From Chara braunii (lineage: Eukaryota; Streptophyta; Charophyceae; Charales; Characeae), in contig BFEA01000256.1 in the NCBI GenBank assembly GCA_003427395.1, forward strand, positions 164,913-186,407: 21,495 nucleotides of DNA, given 5' to 3'. Under the pieces are notes generated by a model. It had not been told where the DNA came from. It made no database searches and saw only the letters and a list, made by a program, of their open reading frames with translations. The position numbers and the translations under genes were made by a program. Below are positions 1-7,638 of this stretch, piece by piece. Position 1 is the first letter of the stretch, and each line of letters starts with the position of its first letter.

Positions 1-38
<38 letters not shown>
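1..38. repeat. (CA)n dinucleotide microsatellite
   Basis: The window opens with about 19 uninterrupted CA units, directly followed by sequence that reads as the decayed hAT coding tail on the minus strand. The tract is cut by the window edge, so its true length is unknown. Confidence 0.97.
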
Positions 39-39
<1 letters not shown>

Positions 40-909
40 TTGGAATCCCCTCGCTAATCTCGTCGTCAGGCGAATCTCTACCGCCGCCATCTGAGTCGGG
101 GTCATCCTCCGAGACTTGCAGTTTGGGGGCCTGCCACGACCACGTTCCGACTTTGGTGGAGCTTTGTGCCCCGTCTTCTCCTTGTTGGGCCTCCCGCGGC
201 GGCGACGTGGTGCGGGGACTTATTCACCGGAGCCTTCCTCTTTCGGCCCGCCCTGCTTTTCCAGATGTTGTTGTGTTGGGCATCGTCAGTCTGTGCTGGG
301 TACGGGGGTCTGCCGGAGTGGACCGCTGCTCCTCTCACCGTTGATCCGAGTTTTTCTCGCTGCTCCGCAGCCACAGCCTGCTGGTCCTCCTGCGGCTCTT
401 GCGGTGCAGGCTGCTGCAGTGCCGGTGGGCGGGGTCTTCGTGCGTAAACTGTTGGTGGTGCTGGTTGCTGCAGTTCCTCTCCGTCTTGCTGCTGAGTTTC
501 TTCCACATCCTCCTTCATATCACCCCCCTCTCGCGGCAAACTTTTCTCTCCTTCTTGCTGCACTTTTTTTTCTCCAAGTGCTTCAATATCCACTCCCGCA
601 TGCTGCAAACTCCCTTCATGTTCTGCACGCACGGCAGCCTCATTTACCTCCATGGTGTCCACCCTTTCGTCAATTTCATCACTATGCTGCTCCTCATGTT
701 GGCTGACCTGTTTGCTTTGTCTCTCTCTCTCCTTCCGGGTGGGGACAGCAGCACGGCGAGCCTCCTCCTCACACATCCGGAACCAAAGCGGCATCCCTAT
801 CTGCCATAGCCTTGGCCCGAGCTGCTTCCTCCTCGTCTGCATTAGGCGTAGGGTGCGCCAAGAACTCGATATCAGTGTCCAGTCTGTCGATGGCTTCGGA
901 AGGCAGCAC
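38..909 (-). pseudogene. hAT transposase charged C-terminal tail (broken)
   Basis: Beyond the TAG at 910-912 the same frame reads PSEAIDRLDTDIEFL and ADEEEAARAKAMADRD. It then shifts by one base near 770 into a Glu/Gln-rich frame (CEEEARRAAVPTRKERE, DVEETQQQDGEELQQPAPP, RPPALQQPAPQEPQ, RAGRKRKAPVNKSP). Near 180 it appears to shift again to an acidic stretch (VSEDDPDSDGGG, SPDDEISEG) that ends at the (CA)n tract. Composition is low-complexity and highly charged, with basic patches that could be nuclear-localisation-like. I recognise no domain. This is a tail of roughly 280 residues after the dimerisation domain, longer than is usual for the family. It may be a lineage-specific extension or a neighbouring repeat read by chance; the smooth continuation across the first stop favours the former. 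Confidence 0.5.
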
Positions 910-2226
910 CTATGCCTCCCTCTCTCGCCTCCTAAGCCTCTGACCGGCGTACGTAGTGGCTGGCACCGCCGACTTGCCCCCCAACTTGAAATCCGAGTCC
1001 TCCCCAATGCCATCCTCACCGTCACTCTCCTCGGAAGTGGACTCGTTCCAACACTTCCCCTTCCACACGAGATCCTCAAGATCGCTGCTCCCACTTGAGT
1101 CGTCATCCAGCAGGCTCTTCGGAATTCGGTCTTTTGGAGTCTTCTTCAGTCTCTTTTGCCTCTTTTCCTCCTCGATATTGTCCGCTGTCTCATCCTCTGT
1201 GGCGTCCTCGACAGCCCCATCTTCCGCTGCCGGCTCCATCAACGGCTCGAAGAAGGATCCCCACACATCGACATAGTCATTGTCCTTGCTATTTGGAACA
1301 CGCAGCAACTGCATGTTCCAGTGAATGTAAACCAGCTCCTCCAAGGACTCTGGCGAGAGACTGTTTCTGCGCTTTGAATGGACGAAGTCCATCGACGCCC
1401 AGTTCTGCTCCGCGGATGTCGCCGTGCTCCACATTCCCAACACGTTGATGGCGATCTGCTGCAAATGTGGAACATCCCCACCGTACAAGGTCCACCAGTC
1501 CGCAGGCGTACATCGCATTGCTTGCTTGATGGCAACTGGTGTCCACATGTGTTCATCTATCCTGACTTCCCCTTCCACAGGCTCTCTCAAAAACTCGTAC
1601 AGATGATCCCACATGTCCATGTGCAGCTTCAAATCCCACTCCGCTCCGATCTGCCTGCAGAAGAAGCGCATTGCGTTTTGCACGAGGGCGCTGTCCGGAT
1701 CGTTGAGCCAACCTGAATCTCTCCTCCGTGGATCCAACAAAAACGCAGCTGCATGAACCGGCTGCCGCATCATCTGCACGCGGTCTTTGACCTTGTCCAT
1801 CACATCCTCCCTCTCCTTCTTCGTGAGTACGACTTTTGCTAATTTCCTTGCAATGAGATCGTCAAACTCCGCAAGGTTGGTGGGAGAAACTCCTTCCCTG
1901 TCCATCCTTGCCACAATTTTCCTGACTATGACCCACCAACTATCTGACCTCAAAGTGTAGTAGACAAGGTGGGCTTTTTTCTGCAGCTTCTCTCCCGACC
2001 ATCTCAATGCCCGCCACTTTGTTGCACAACCTCCGTCCACCATCTCATTCAACACTTTCTCCGTGTCCGCCAGCCTCTGTAGCATCTGGTACACCGACCC
2101 GAACCGGACCTCTGTCGGGCGCAACAATGACAACGAGTCATTGAAGGACATCATGAGACCGTGCGTGGCGTGATGGTTCCTCATGAACTTCACGATCGTG
2201 TTCGCCGTCTTCACTGTGTCCTTCAC
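910..2226 (-). pseudogene. hAT transposase C-terminal half with dimerisation domain
   Basis: This is the longest surviving segment, 438 codons. Residues 1-30 continue the linker motif (KDTVKTAN, VKFMRNHH). Residues 155-175 hold the HAAAFLLDPR motif seen in this family. Residues 243-308 are the hAT C-terminal dimerisation domain, with DWWTLYGG, SAEQNWASMDFVHSKRRN and LVYIHWNMQLL. After residue 330 the protein turns strongly acidic and then basic (EREA at the stop). The family role is cut-and-paste transposition in the nucleus, with this domain mediating assembly of the transposase. The methionine at 2226 is only the first ATG after a frameshift, not a true start. The TAG at 910-912 is probably also secondary, because coding-like sequence continues in the same frame. 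Confidence 0.9.
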
Positions 2227-2307
2227 CCAAAGCTGTCTTCACTGTGTCCTTCCCCCAAGGCAAACTGCTGAGGTCCTTCACCCAAGGCAAACTGCTGAGG
2301 TCCTTCA
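2207..2307. repeat. Two adjacent short duplications inside the hAT gene
   Basis: A 24-base segment at 2207-2230 recurs at 2235-2258 with one mismatch, an offset of 28 bases that shifts the reading frame. Immediately next to it a 27-base unit at 2259-2285 is repeated for 22 bases at 2286-2307, an in-frame offset of nine codons. Both copies encode the Leu-Pro-Trp linker of the transposase. Confidence 0.93.
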
Positions 2308-3004
2308 ACAACAGACTGCAGCAATGCACTCCACATGACATCCACAATATCCTTGCAACTTCTCTGTCGGTCCGCCTCTCCAAGATCTGCGCCGCCTTCT
2401 TGTTGACCTCAGCGTTGCCTGTGCAGATCGCGTTGTTCCGTTTGAGCCCGATCTCCCACATCACCTGCTCCCACAACTTCGCCAATGCTGCTGCGTTTTT
2501 CTTCCTCCCAGTCATGTAAACCGTGGTCACCAAAACTGCTCCTTTCTACCCCGCTGCTAGGAAATTCATGACCGACCGGTTCTTGCGATCTGTCGATCCT
2601 TCTGTGATGAATGTGCAACCGATTTTGTCCCAAAAAGCAGTCAAGGGGTTGATTGACTTCTGGACCTTCAGGAAGATGTAGTCCAACATGACAGTCCGCA
2701 TATGCTTGTAGGTAGGCAAATTCACCTTCGGCTTTGCATTGGCAACCTCCAAGTAAGCGTCGTGAAGAGCCTGCGTGGTGTCGAAGTTCAAGAAGTTGAA
2801 AGCAATTCCAACCCTGAAAATTGCTTCCGCCCACGCAATGTCCAACTTCTTTTGTGCATCGTTGTCAATCCACTTTCTTATTGTGGTTTGCGTCTTCGCC
2901 AGCACAGCACGGGCCGCCCCTCCACCGGTGCCATCATCACCCTTCACTGCAGCTTCATCATCTGTTGTTGCGATCGATGCAGCAAATTGTGGAACAGACC
3001 GTCC
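2231..3004 (-). pseudogene. hAT transposase DUF659-like central region (broken)
   Basis: This frame runs SVPQFAAS, AVLAKTQTT, then a region typical of the DUF659 domain in plant hAT transposases: FNFLNFDTT, LPTYKHMRT, FWDKIGCTF, STDRKNRSVMNFL. The segment ends with the CGVHCCSLLLKDL motif, which in this family precedes the linker to the C-terminal half. A TAG stop at 2546-2548 sits between FLAAG and KGAVLVTT; reading continues in the same frame on both sides, so it is a single nonsense change. The usual Trp before the Thr-Asp pair is Ser here. At 2207-2307 two short tandem duplications end this frame and move reading into the next one. Confidence 0.78.
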
Positions 3005-3573
3005 TCAAACAGGCAGAGGCACGGCCAAAACGAAGGATCATCCGCATTTGACGCATCCTCCGCAGCCTCTTCGCCCCCCTCTGCGCCCCTGGCGAGTCCT
3101 CTGAAGTTTTGCAGCAAGTACCGGGTGTTCTTGTCTTTGGGGTTGACCTTGCCTCCCTGAGTAACAAGCTCGTCCACAATCTCCCCTGTCCGAAAAGGAC
3201 ACGGCTTCTGCACTTTCAAGAAATGCTTCACTGCCTTTGTTGATGAGCCCCTGAACCCCTTGGAACAAAGGCGACACTTCAGCCAATACTCCCCACATCC
3301 TGTTGGGACTGCCTCCTGTCCCTATTCGACCCACTTCCAAACTGCATTCTTCTTCAACAGCTTTTTATGCTCGTTCTCGTCCTTAGCTTGAAAGAGATCA
3401 GGATCAGTGCCAGGTGTTGCTTCCTTGTTGATGGCCGTCGTTGTTGACTGCGCTGACTTGCTTGACGAAGGCTTGTCGGAAACAGCCTGCACTTGCTCTT
3501 TCCCCTTGCCTGCATCGGTGCTGCCTAGCCTGTGTCTCGTCGGCCCAGGCCCGCCACTGTCGTCACCCACCAT
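2944..3573 (-). pseudogene. hAT transposase N-terminal part with BED-like zinc finger (broken)
   Basis: A methionine at 3573 opens a Ser/Thr/Lys-rich leader of about 70 residues, followed by the motif NAVWKWVE. A TAG stop at 3322-3324 interrupts. The same frame then continues with a finger-like pattern: Cys codons at 3274-3276 and 3265-3267 (C-x2-C), His at 3223-3225 and Cys at 3199-3201 (H-x7-C). The aromatic-then-CxxC-then-H/C order matches the BED finger that binds transposon ends, although the H-to-C spacing is longer than usual. The frame then runs into a Gly/Glu/Ala linker and drifts out of register around 3000-3040. A TGA at 3005-3007 lies in the frame that continues downstream. The start is chosen because it is the first ATG before the leader. 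Confidence 0.65.
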
Positions 3574-3607
3574 GATGTCTCCCGCGGTGATGTGGGAAAA
3601 TAAAAGG

Positions 3608-4120
3608 CTAATGGAGGAGGACGAGAAGAAGATGACGAAAAAGAGGGAGGAGAAGAGTAGGACGAGGAGGTAGAGGAAGAAGAAGAAGACGAAGTATGCA
3701 AGGAAGATGAAGCAGCTTTGGGAAAAAAAAAAACAAAAAAAAACGGCTATGGCTAACAGAGGACGAGGAGAAGAAAATGAGGAGGAGGAGGGAGGAGAAG
3801 AAGAAGACGAAGAAGAGGGAGGAGAAGAAGAGGAGGAGGAGGAGGAGGAAGCAGCTTTGGGAAAAAAAAAAACAAAAAAAAACGGCTATGGCTAACAGAG
3901 GACGAGGAGAAGAAAATGAGGAGGAGGAGGGAGGAGAAGAAGAAGACGAAGAAGAGGGAGGAGAAGAAGAGGAGGAGGAGGAGGAGGAGGAAGAAAACGA
4001 CGAAGAAGAGGGGAGAGAAGATGAGGAGGAGAGGAAGAAGAAAAAGAAGAAGAAGAAGAAGAAGAAGAAGAAGAAGAAGAAAAAAAAAAAGAACGCAAGG
4101 GATTTGAACAGCACCTGAGG

Positions 4121-4170
<50 letters not shown>

Positions 4171-4770
4171 AACGACTATGGCTAACGGACGAGGAGGAGA
4201 CGAAGAGGAGGAGGAGGAGGAGGGAGAAGAAGAAGAAGATGACGAAGAAGAGGAGGAGGAGGAGGAGGAGGGAGAAGAAGAAGATGACGAAGAAGAGGGA
4301 GGAAAAGAAGAAGAAGAGGAGGAGGAGGAGGAGGAGGAGGAAGAAAATGACAAAGAAGAGGGGAGAGAAGAAAAGGAGGAGGAGGAGGAGGGAGAAGAAG
4401 AAGAAGAAGACGAAGACGAAGAAGAAGAAGAAGAAGAAGAAGAAGAAGAAGAAGAAGAAGAATAGTGAAAACAGGGGCCTTGAGGCAGCAACGAAAAAAA
4501 AAATAAAAAATTTAACGGGTATGGATAACGGAGGAGGAGGAGAAGAAGAGGAGGATGAGGAGGAGGAAGAAGAAGAAGAAGATGACGAAGAAGAGGGAGG
4601 AGAATAAGAAGAGGTGGAGGAGGAGCAAGAGGCGGAAGAAGAAGAAGAACGCAAGCCGATGGCTAAGAGAGGAGGACGAGAAGAGGAGGAGGAGGTAGAA
4701 GAAGAAGAAGAAGAAGAAGAAGAAGAAGAAGAAGAAGAAGAAGAAGAAGAAGAAGAAGAAGAAAAAACAA
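3608..4770. repeat. Purine-rich satellite-like block (GAA/GAG with poly(A) spacers)
   Basis: Almost every base on the plus strand is A or G. GAA and GAG triplet runs alternate with poly(A) tracts and short unique anchors. A core beginning GGCTATGGCTAAC is followed by GAGGAG-type repeats; variants occur near 3744, 3883, 4172, 4516 and 4656. The first two units are tandem and identical over about 139 bases (3712-3850 and 3851-3989). Tracts include 49 A residues at 4121-4169 and pure GAA runs at 4420-4463 and 4696-4765. Long open frames across it are simple-sequence artefacts encoding poly-Glu, poly-Ser or poly-Phe. Confidence 0.93.
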
Positions 4771-4790
4771 ACCTGGGGGCATCATGGAGT

Positions 4791-4811
4791 GGNGGGGGGG
4801 GGGGGGGGGGG
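4791..4811. repeat. Poly(G) tract with one ambiguous base
   Basis: About 21 consecutive G positions, with an N at 4793. The plus strand could form a G-quadruplex. The N suggests that the length was not resolved by sequencing. Confidence 0.9.
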
Positions 4812-5292
4812 CGATGGCGTGGCTAGCTGGCGGAGGCGACGATGGCGATGCTGCACCACACGGAGACCTACCGACGATGGCGCGGCTGGCTGTCAGAGGC
4901 AACAACGGAGCGGTTGCACAAACTGTGGGCGGGGTTGAACGTGCAATGTGTTTTCCCCCGCTGCGCGATCGNTTTCCCGCCACAACAGATTCAAAACAGT
5001 GGCCGATCTTTGCCGCTGATCTGCGACGATTGGCGACCAAGATTGGCCACTTTTTGGACTTCAAAAATGCAGGCCTACAGGACACGGTTTCGTTATTTCT
5101 GGGCAGGGCCCGCCCCCACGAGGCCTCCCTGACATGTATGCGCCACCAAAAAAAAAAATTCAGGCCCCAGCAAAAATGCGCTGGGGGCAACCGGGAGGGG
5201 ACCGGCCCGGGCCACCGGCCGGTCCAACTGGGAGGACCGCGGATGGGGTAGGGTTCCCCGGTCCATCCGGGGACCAGCCCTGGACCGGACAT
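4812..5292. other. GC-rich segment with short inverted repeats, between poly(G) and the LINE fragment
   Basis: No coding domain is recognised. The segment contains an N at 4972 and three clear hairpins: CCCCAGC...GCTGGGG near 5166-5185, GGACCGGC (5199-5206) with GCCGGTCC (5218-5225), and CCCCGG (5256-5261) with CCGGGG (5267-5272). It abuts the point where LINE coding sequence stops (about 5293), so it is either an inserted element or the flank of a truncated LINE. An open frame continues through it by chance. No terminal inverted repeats or target duplication were found. Confidence 0.5.
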
Positions 5293-5853
5293 GTTTGACG
5301 GAGATTTGAACGGAGCAAGTTCTTTGATGTGATTGAGTGCGAGGGGTATCCATTGTAGGTTGCTCTGTAGGGTCAGTCTTAGTATCCATTTTGTTTGTAA
5401 GGCTTGTATTTGGCGTGTCGGGTCTAGGAGGCCTAGTCCTCCCTTTTCCTTAGGCGAGGTGACTATCTGCCATGCTACTTTGTGGATGAAGTGTTGTTTG
5501 CCTGGGTTACCGGTCCATAGATATGCTGCTGCTCTTTTTCTGATCTGCTGTTGGAAGTCTGAAGAAGGGAACCAAATCGAGGTAGCATACCACATCATGG
5601 CTAGTACCGAGTTGTTCAGTACTAGCACCCTTCCTAGGAGTGATGTATGGGCCTGTTGGCATCTATTCAGTTTATTGATCATGACCGAAAGTAGGGAGGC
5701 CGCTGAAGCTGGATGGCACCCTTTTATACTGAGTTGGATTTCTAGGAAGCGGATGGGGGTTGACAGGTCAGCCCATTGCATGCCTTCAGGTGTAGTTTCC
5801 GTGGGAGGGGGGCTGGATAAGATCCATGCTAAACGCTGGCCTGCAGGGAGGGA
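5293..5853 (-). pseudogene. LINE (non-LTR retrotransposon) reverse-transcriptase C-terminal fragment
   Basis: About 187 residues in one minus-strand frame resemble the region downstream of the RT catalytic core in plant L1-like elements: STPIRFLEIQLSIKG, SVMINKLNRCQ, AMMWYATSIWFPSS, IRKRAAAYLWTG, HKVAWQIVTSPKEKGGLGLLD, QTKWILRLTL. The KGGLGLLD and W-Y-x-S-x-W-F-P motifs are characteristic of the thumb/connection part. The catalytic box lies upstream and is absent, as are the endonuclease and the 3' tail. Coding similarity fades above 5853 and ends at about 5293 at GC-rich DNA. In the family this protein copies its RNA at a nicked genomic target. The fragment is truncated at both ends and is not functional. 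Confidence 0.82.
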
Positions 5854-6086
5854 AACCTGGAAAGTCAAAAAAGCATACCTGAACTGTGAAGACAAATGGA
5901 ATGAAAACAAGGTCCCCAAAGATAAGCATGTACCCAAAACGCTCAGCAATTATATCCCACCTGTGATCCAGATTAAGCAGACAAAACAGACCAGACCATA
6001 CGATTTCAAATTGATGAGGAGTGGGGAGGAGAAACAAACAAACAAACAAAACACCAAGACAAACGAGATAACACCATGATGATGCC
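5854..6086. other. Short unassigned stretch between LINE fragment and (GAA)n
   Basis: AT-rich sequence with a short CAAA-type repeat near 6035-6050. I see no gene or recognisable element. The right end, ACACCATGATG at 6071-6081, is repeated on the far side of the GAA array. Confidence 0.4.
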
Positions 6087-6112
6087 ATGTAAAAGAAGAA
6101 GAAGAAGAAGAA

Positions 6113-6177
<65 letters not shown>

Positions 6178-6199
6178 AGAAAAGAAACACACCATGATG
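6071..6199. repeat. (GAA)n array flanked by an 11-bp direct repeat
   Basis: A GAA array with two GAG interruptions occupies about 6091-6184. ACACCATGATG occurs at 6071-6081 and again at 6189-6199, immediately outside the array. This looks like a target-site duplication around the tail of a retroposon whose body is nearly absent, or chance duplication around an expanding repeat. Confidence 0.85.
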
Positions 6200-6395
6200 T
6201 CAGAATTTCAAAATGGCCGAGACGGTGACTGTGGAGCCATCAGGGGGCATTGAGTGTTTTCACAACTTTTTTTTCACTGCTACAGTCTTTGTGCATGCAT
6301 GATGCATCGTTTGGAAACAAGCTGTACCCTTGCAGAGCACCTCTTGTTCTTTCCATTTTTTCAAAGGGGGCTCCTGCGCCACTAACCTTATTGTG

Positions 6396-6575
6396 CCCAA
6401 CAGGGTCCGAACTTCGAACACCGGACCTTGTTGGGCCCAACAGGGTTCGAACTTCGAACCCCTGGGCCCTGTTGGGCCATGCAGGGTTCAAACTTCGAAC
6501 CCCGGACCCTGTTGGGCCCAACAGGGTTCGAACTTCGAACACCGGACCCTGGTCCGAACTTCGAACACCGGAACT
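6396..6575. repeat. 40-bp palindromic minisatellite (about 4.5 copies)
   Basis: Units start near 6396, 6436, 6477 and 6517, with periods of 40, 41 and 40 bases. A partial copy follows at about 6551 after a 14-base loss. Each unit begins CCCAACAGGGT and ends ACCCTGTTGGG, so it is an inverted repeat, and the centre GGGTTCGAA-C-TTCGAACCC is itself palindromic in the second unit. The core GGTTCGAA resembles the Pol III B box of tRNA genes and, being palindromic, reads on both strands. Confidence 0.93.
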
Positions 6576-6633
6576 TCTTTTTTCAACGGTTAAAAGTGTG
6601 CAGTACTGTGTCATACCATTCAGCCACCAGGGC
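6546..6633 (-). repeat. tRNA-like SINE head fused to the minisatellite
   Basis: On the minus strand a 5' arm GCCCTGG (6627-6633) is followed by an A-box-like TGGCTGAATGGTA (6614-6626), and about 60 bases later by a B-box-like GTTCGAA and a 3' arm CCAGGGT (6546-6552) that pairs with the 5' arm. GCTG can pair with CAGT as a D stem. The anticodon stem is not convincing, so this is a tRNA-derived element and not a working tRNA gene. It overlaps the last units of the 40-bp minisatellite. Confidence 0.55.
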
Positions 6634-6886
6634 CAAGCAGTGGCCCTTTATCTATGCTGACAATGAAACAGAGAGTGGTGGCCTTAGACACCACCTCTAC
6701 TTGATGGGGTTGGGGGACGAAGAGAAGGGAGGCACAGCTACTGGCAAACTGCTCGATCTTCGCCTTAGTTGCCCGGCCCCCCGGCCCCCCTACCCTGCAC
6801 CCTGGACCACTAGGGCAGGGAGCAACATGCAATATCCCCTTCACTGTGCGAGAGAGCTACACGTGCAGGGGTCCCCTGTATAGCCC

Positions 6887-6933
6887 CCTACCGTCTTCAC
6901 CCTAATAGAACGCCCGGTCACTATAGCTGCATT
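6887..6933. repeat. Dispersed repeat, copy 1
   Basis: CTACCGTCTTCACCCTAAT and the bases after it match the sequence at 7532-7577 over about 46 bases with scattered differences. On the minus strand both encode a similar short peptide (RSxRVKTV), but this probably reflects shared DNA ancestry and not a gene. Possibly the body of a SINE. Confidence 0.55.
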
Positions 6934-7089
6934 TCGCACAACTTCCAGTCCAGATGCAGCCAAAATTACCCGGTGTTTTATTCGGGTGACGACGGTAGCA
7001 GGTATACTGGTGAATGCTACTGAATGGTGCCTTTGAGAGAAGAATATGAAAAGACAAAAAAAGGCACTGACACAGAGAGTACTTTCCAG

Positions 7090-7200
7090 ATGCAGCGCAT
7101 GTGGCGGCAGAATGATACGCACATGTTACTGTCGATGAGCAGGTCATGAGTTCAAACCCCGACAGAATCAGATGAATATAATAATGTTCACAAGCACACT
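7090..7200 (+). repeat. tRNA-derived SINE head
   Basis: An A-box-like TGGCGGCAGAATGATACGC at 7102-7120 is followed by a B-box-like GAGTTCAAACCC at 7148-7159 and then by an ATAATAATGTT tract. The same order (A box, CATGAGTTCAAA, AATAATGTT) is found at 15031-15120, so the two are copies of one SINE family. Pairing is too degenerate for a functional tRNA. Confidence 0.6.
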
Positions 7201-7299
7201 GAATTCTCATGTACAATAACGAGAGCCCATTTACATTTACACCCATGAACTGTTGATAGACATACCTATGTTTGAATCCCAATGAACTTTCGTTATGAA

Positions 7300-7402
7300 T
7301 GAAATAACTCTAAGCTACCAGAGGGCCGTCAGTTCAACATTGATACCTCAAGCCCGCCACCCTTTGAGGAAAAAAAACAAAACAAAACAAAACAAAAGGA
7401 AA
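7300..7402 (+). repeat. SINE 3' end with A-rich tail
   Basis: A B-box-like CAGTTCAACATTG is followed by GCCCGCCACCCTTTGAGG and an AAAAC-type tail at about 7370-7402. The CCACCC-TTT-GAG-AAAAAC ending recurs at 15150-15185, which supports a shared SINE 3' end. Confidence 0.5.
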
Positions 7403-7531
7403 GGCTATCGTGTAGAAACATTGACTTAGCACCGGACAACGGAGTAGAAACAATAAGCCACTGATCACACATGCACAAGATGTTGACAGCTCGACAATTT
7501 TGATGTCCCTTGATGAAGAAAAAGACCCCCA

Positions 7532-7577
7532 ACTACAGTCTTCACTCGAACAGAACGCCAGATCATTATCGCCAAAT
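7532..7577. repeat. Dispersed repeat, copy 2
   Basis: Partner of the copy at 6887-6933. It begins ACTACAGTCTTCACTCGAAC and diverges after about 46 bases. Confidence 0.55.
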
Positions 7578-7638
7578 CTAGTCTAAAAATCGCACCGAGT
7601 ACAGCTACAGTCGCGATTATAAACGAGCCGCCAGCCAA

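Larger units (their letters stand above)
38..3573 (-). mobile_element. Degenerate hAT-superfamily DNA transposon (coding part)
   Basis: Four successive minus-strand open segments together have the layout of one plant hAT transposase gene: an N-terminal BED-like finger, a DUF659-like region, the C-terminal hAT dimerisation domain, then a long charged tail. They lie in order within 3.5 kb and are separated only by single stop codons and small frameshifts, so they are one gene and not several. I could not find terminal inverted repeats or an 8-bp target duplication. The left side runs into a (CA)n tract at the window edge and the right side into purine-rich simple repeat, so the element ends are not defined. 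It cannot make a full transposase as it stands. Confidence 0.85.

Noticed and set aside
102-1106. A single 334-residue gene on the minus strand
   Set aside because: Its first ~85 codons overlap the transposase C-terminus in a shadow frame; only the part below about 770 fits the transposase tail, so it is treated as a frameshifted tail and not a separate gene.
3608-4826. Long open frames of poly-Ser, poly-Phe or poly-Glu
   Set aside because: They are translations of GAA/GAG and poly(A) simple repeats in several frames at once, with no domain and no codon signal.
4663-5949. A continuous 428-residue protein
   Set aside because: Only about residues 33-219 look like LINE reverse transcriptase; the rest crosses GC-rich unrelated DNA and the poly(G)/GAA block by chance.
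6428-6883. Repeat protein with a GPTGFELRTP-like period
   Set aside because: The peptide period arises from the 40-bp DNA minisatellite, whose period is not a multiple of three, so the frame changes between units; the palindromic DNA explains it better.
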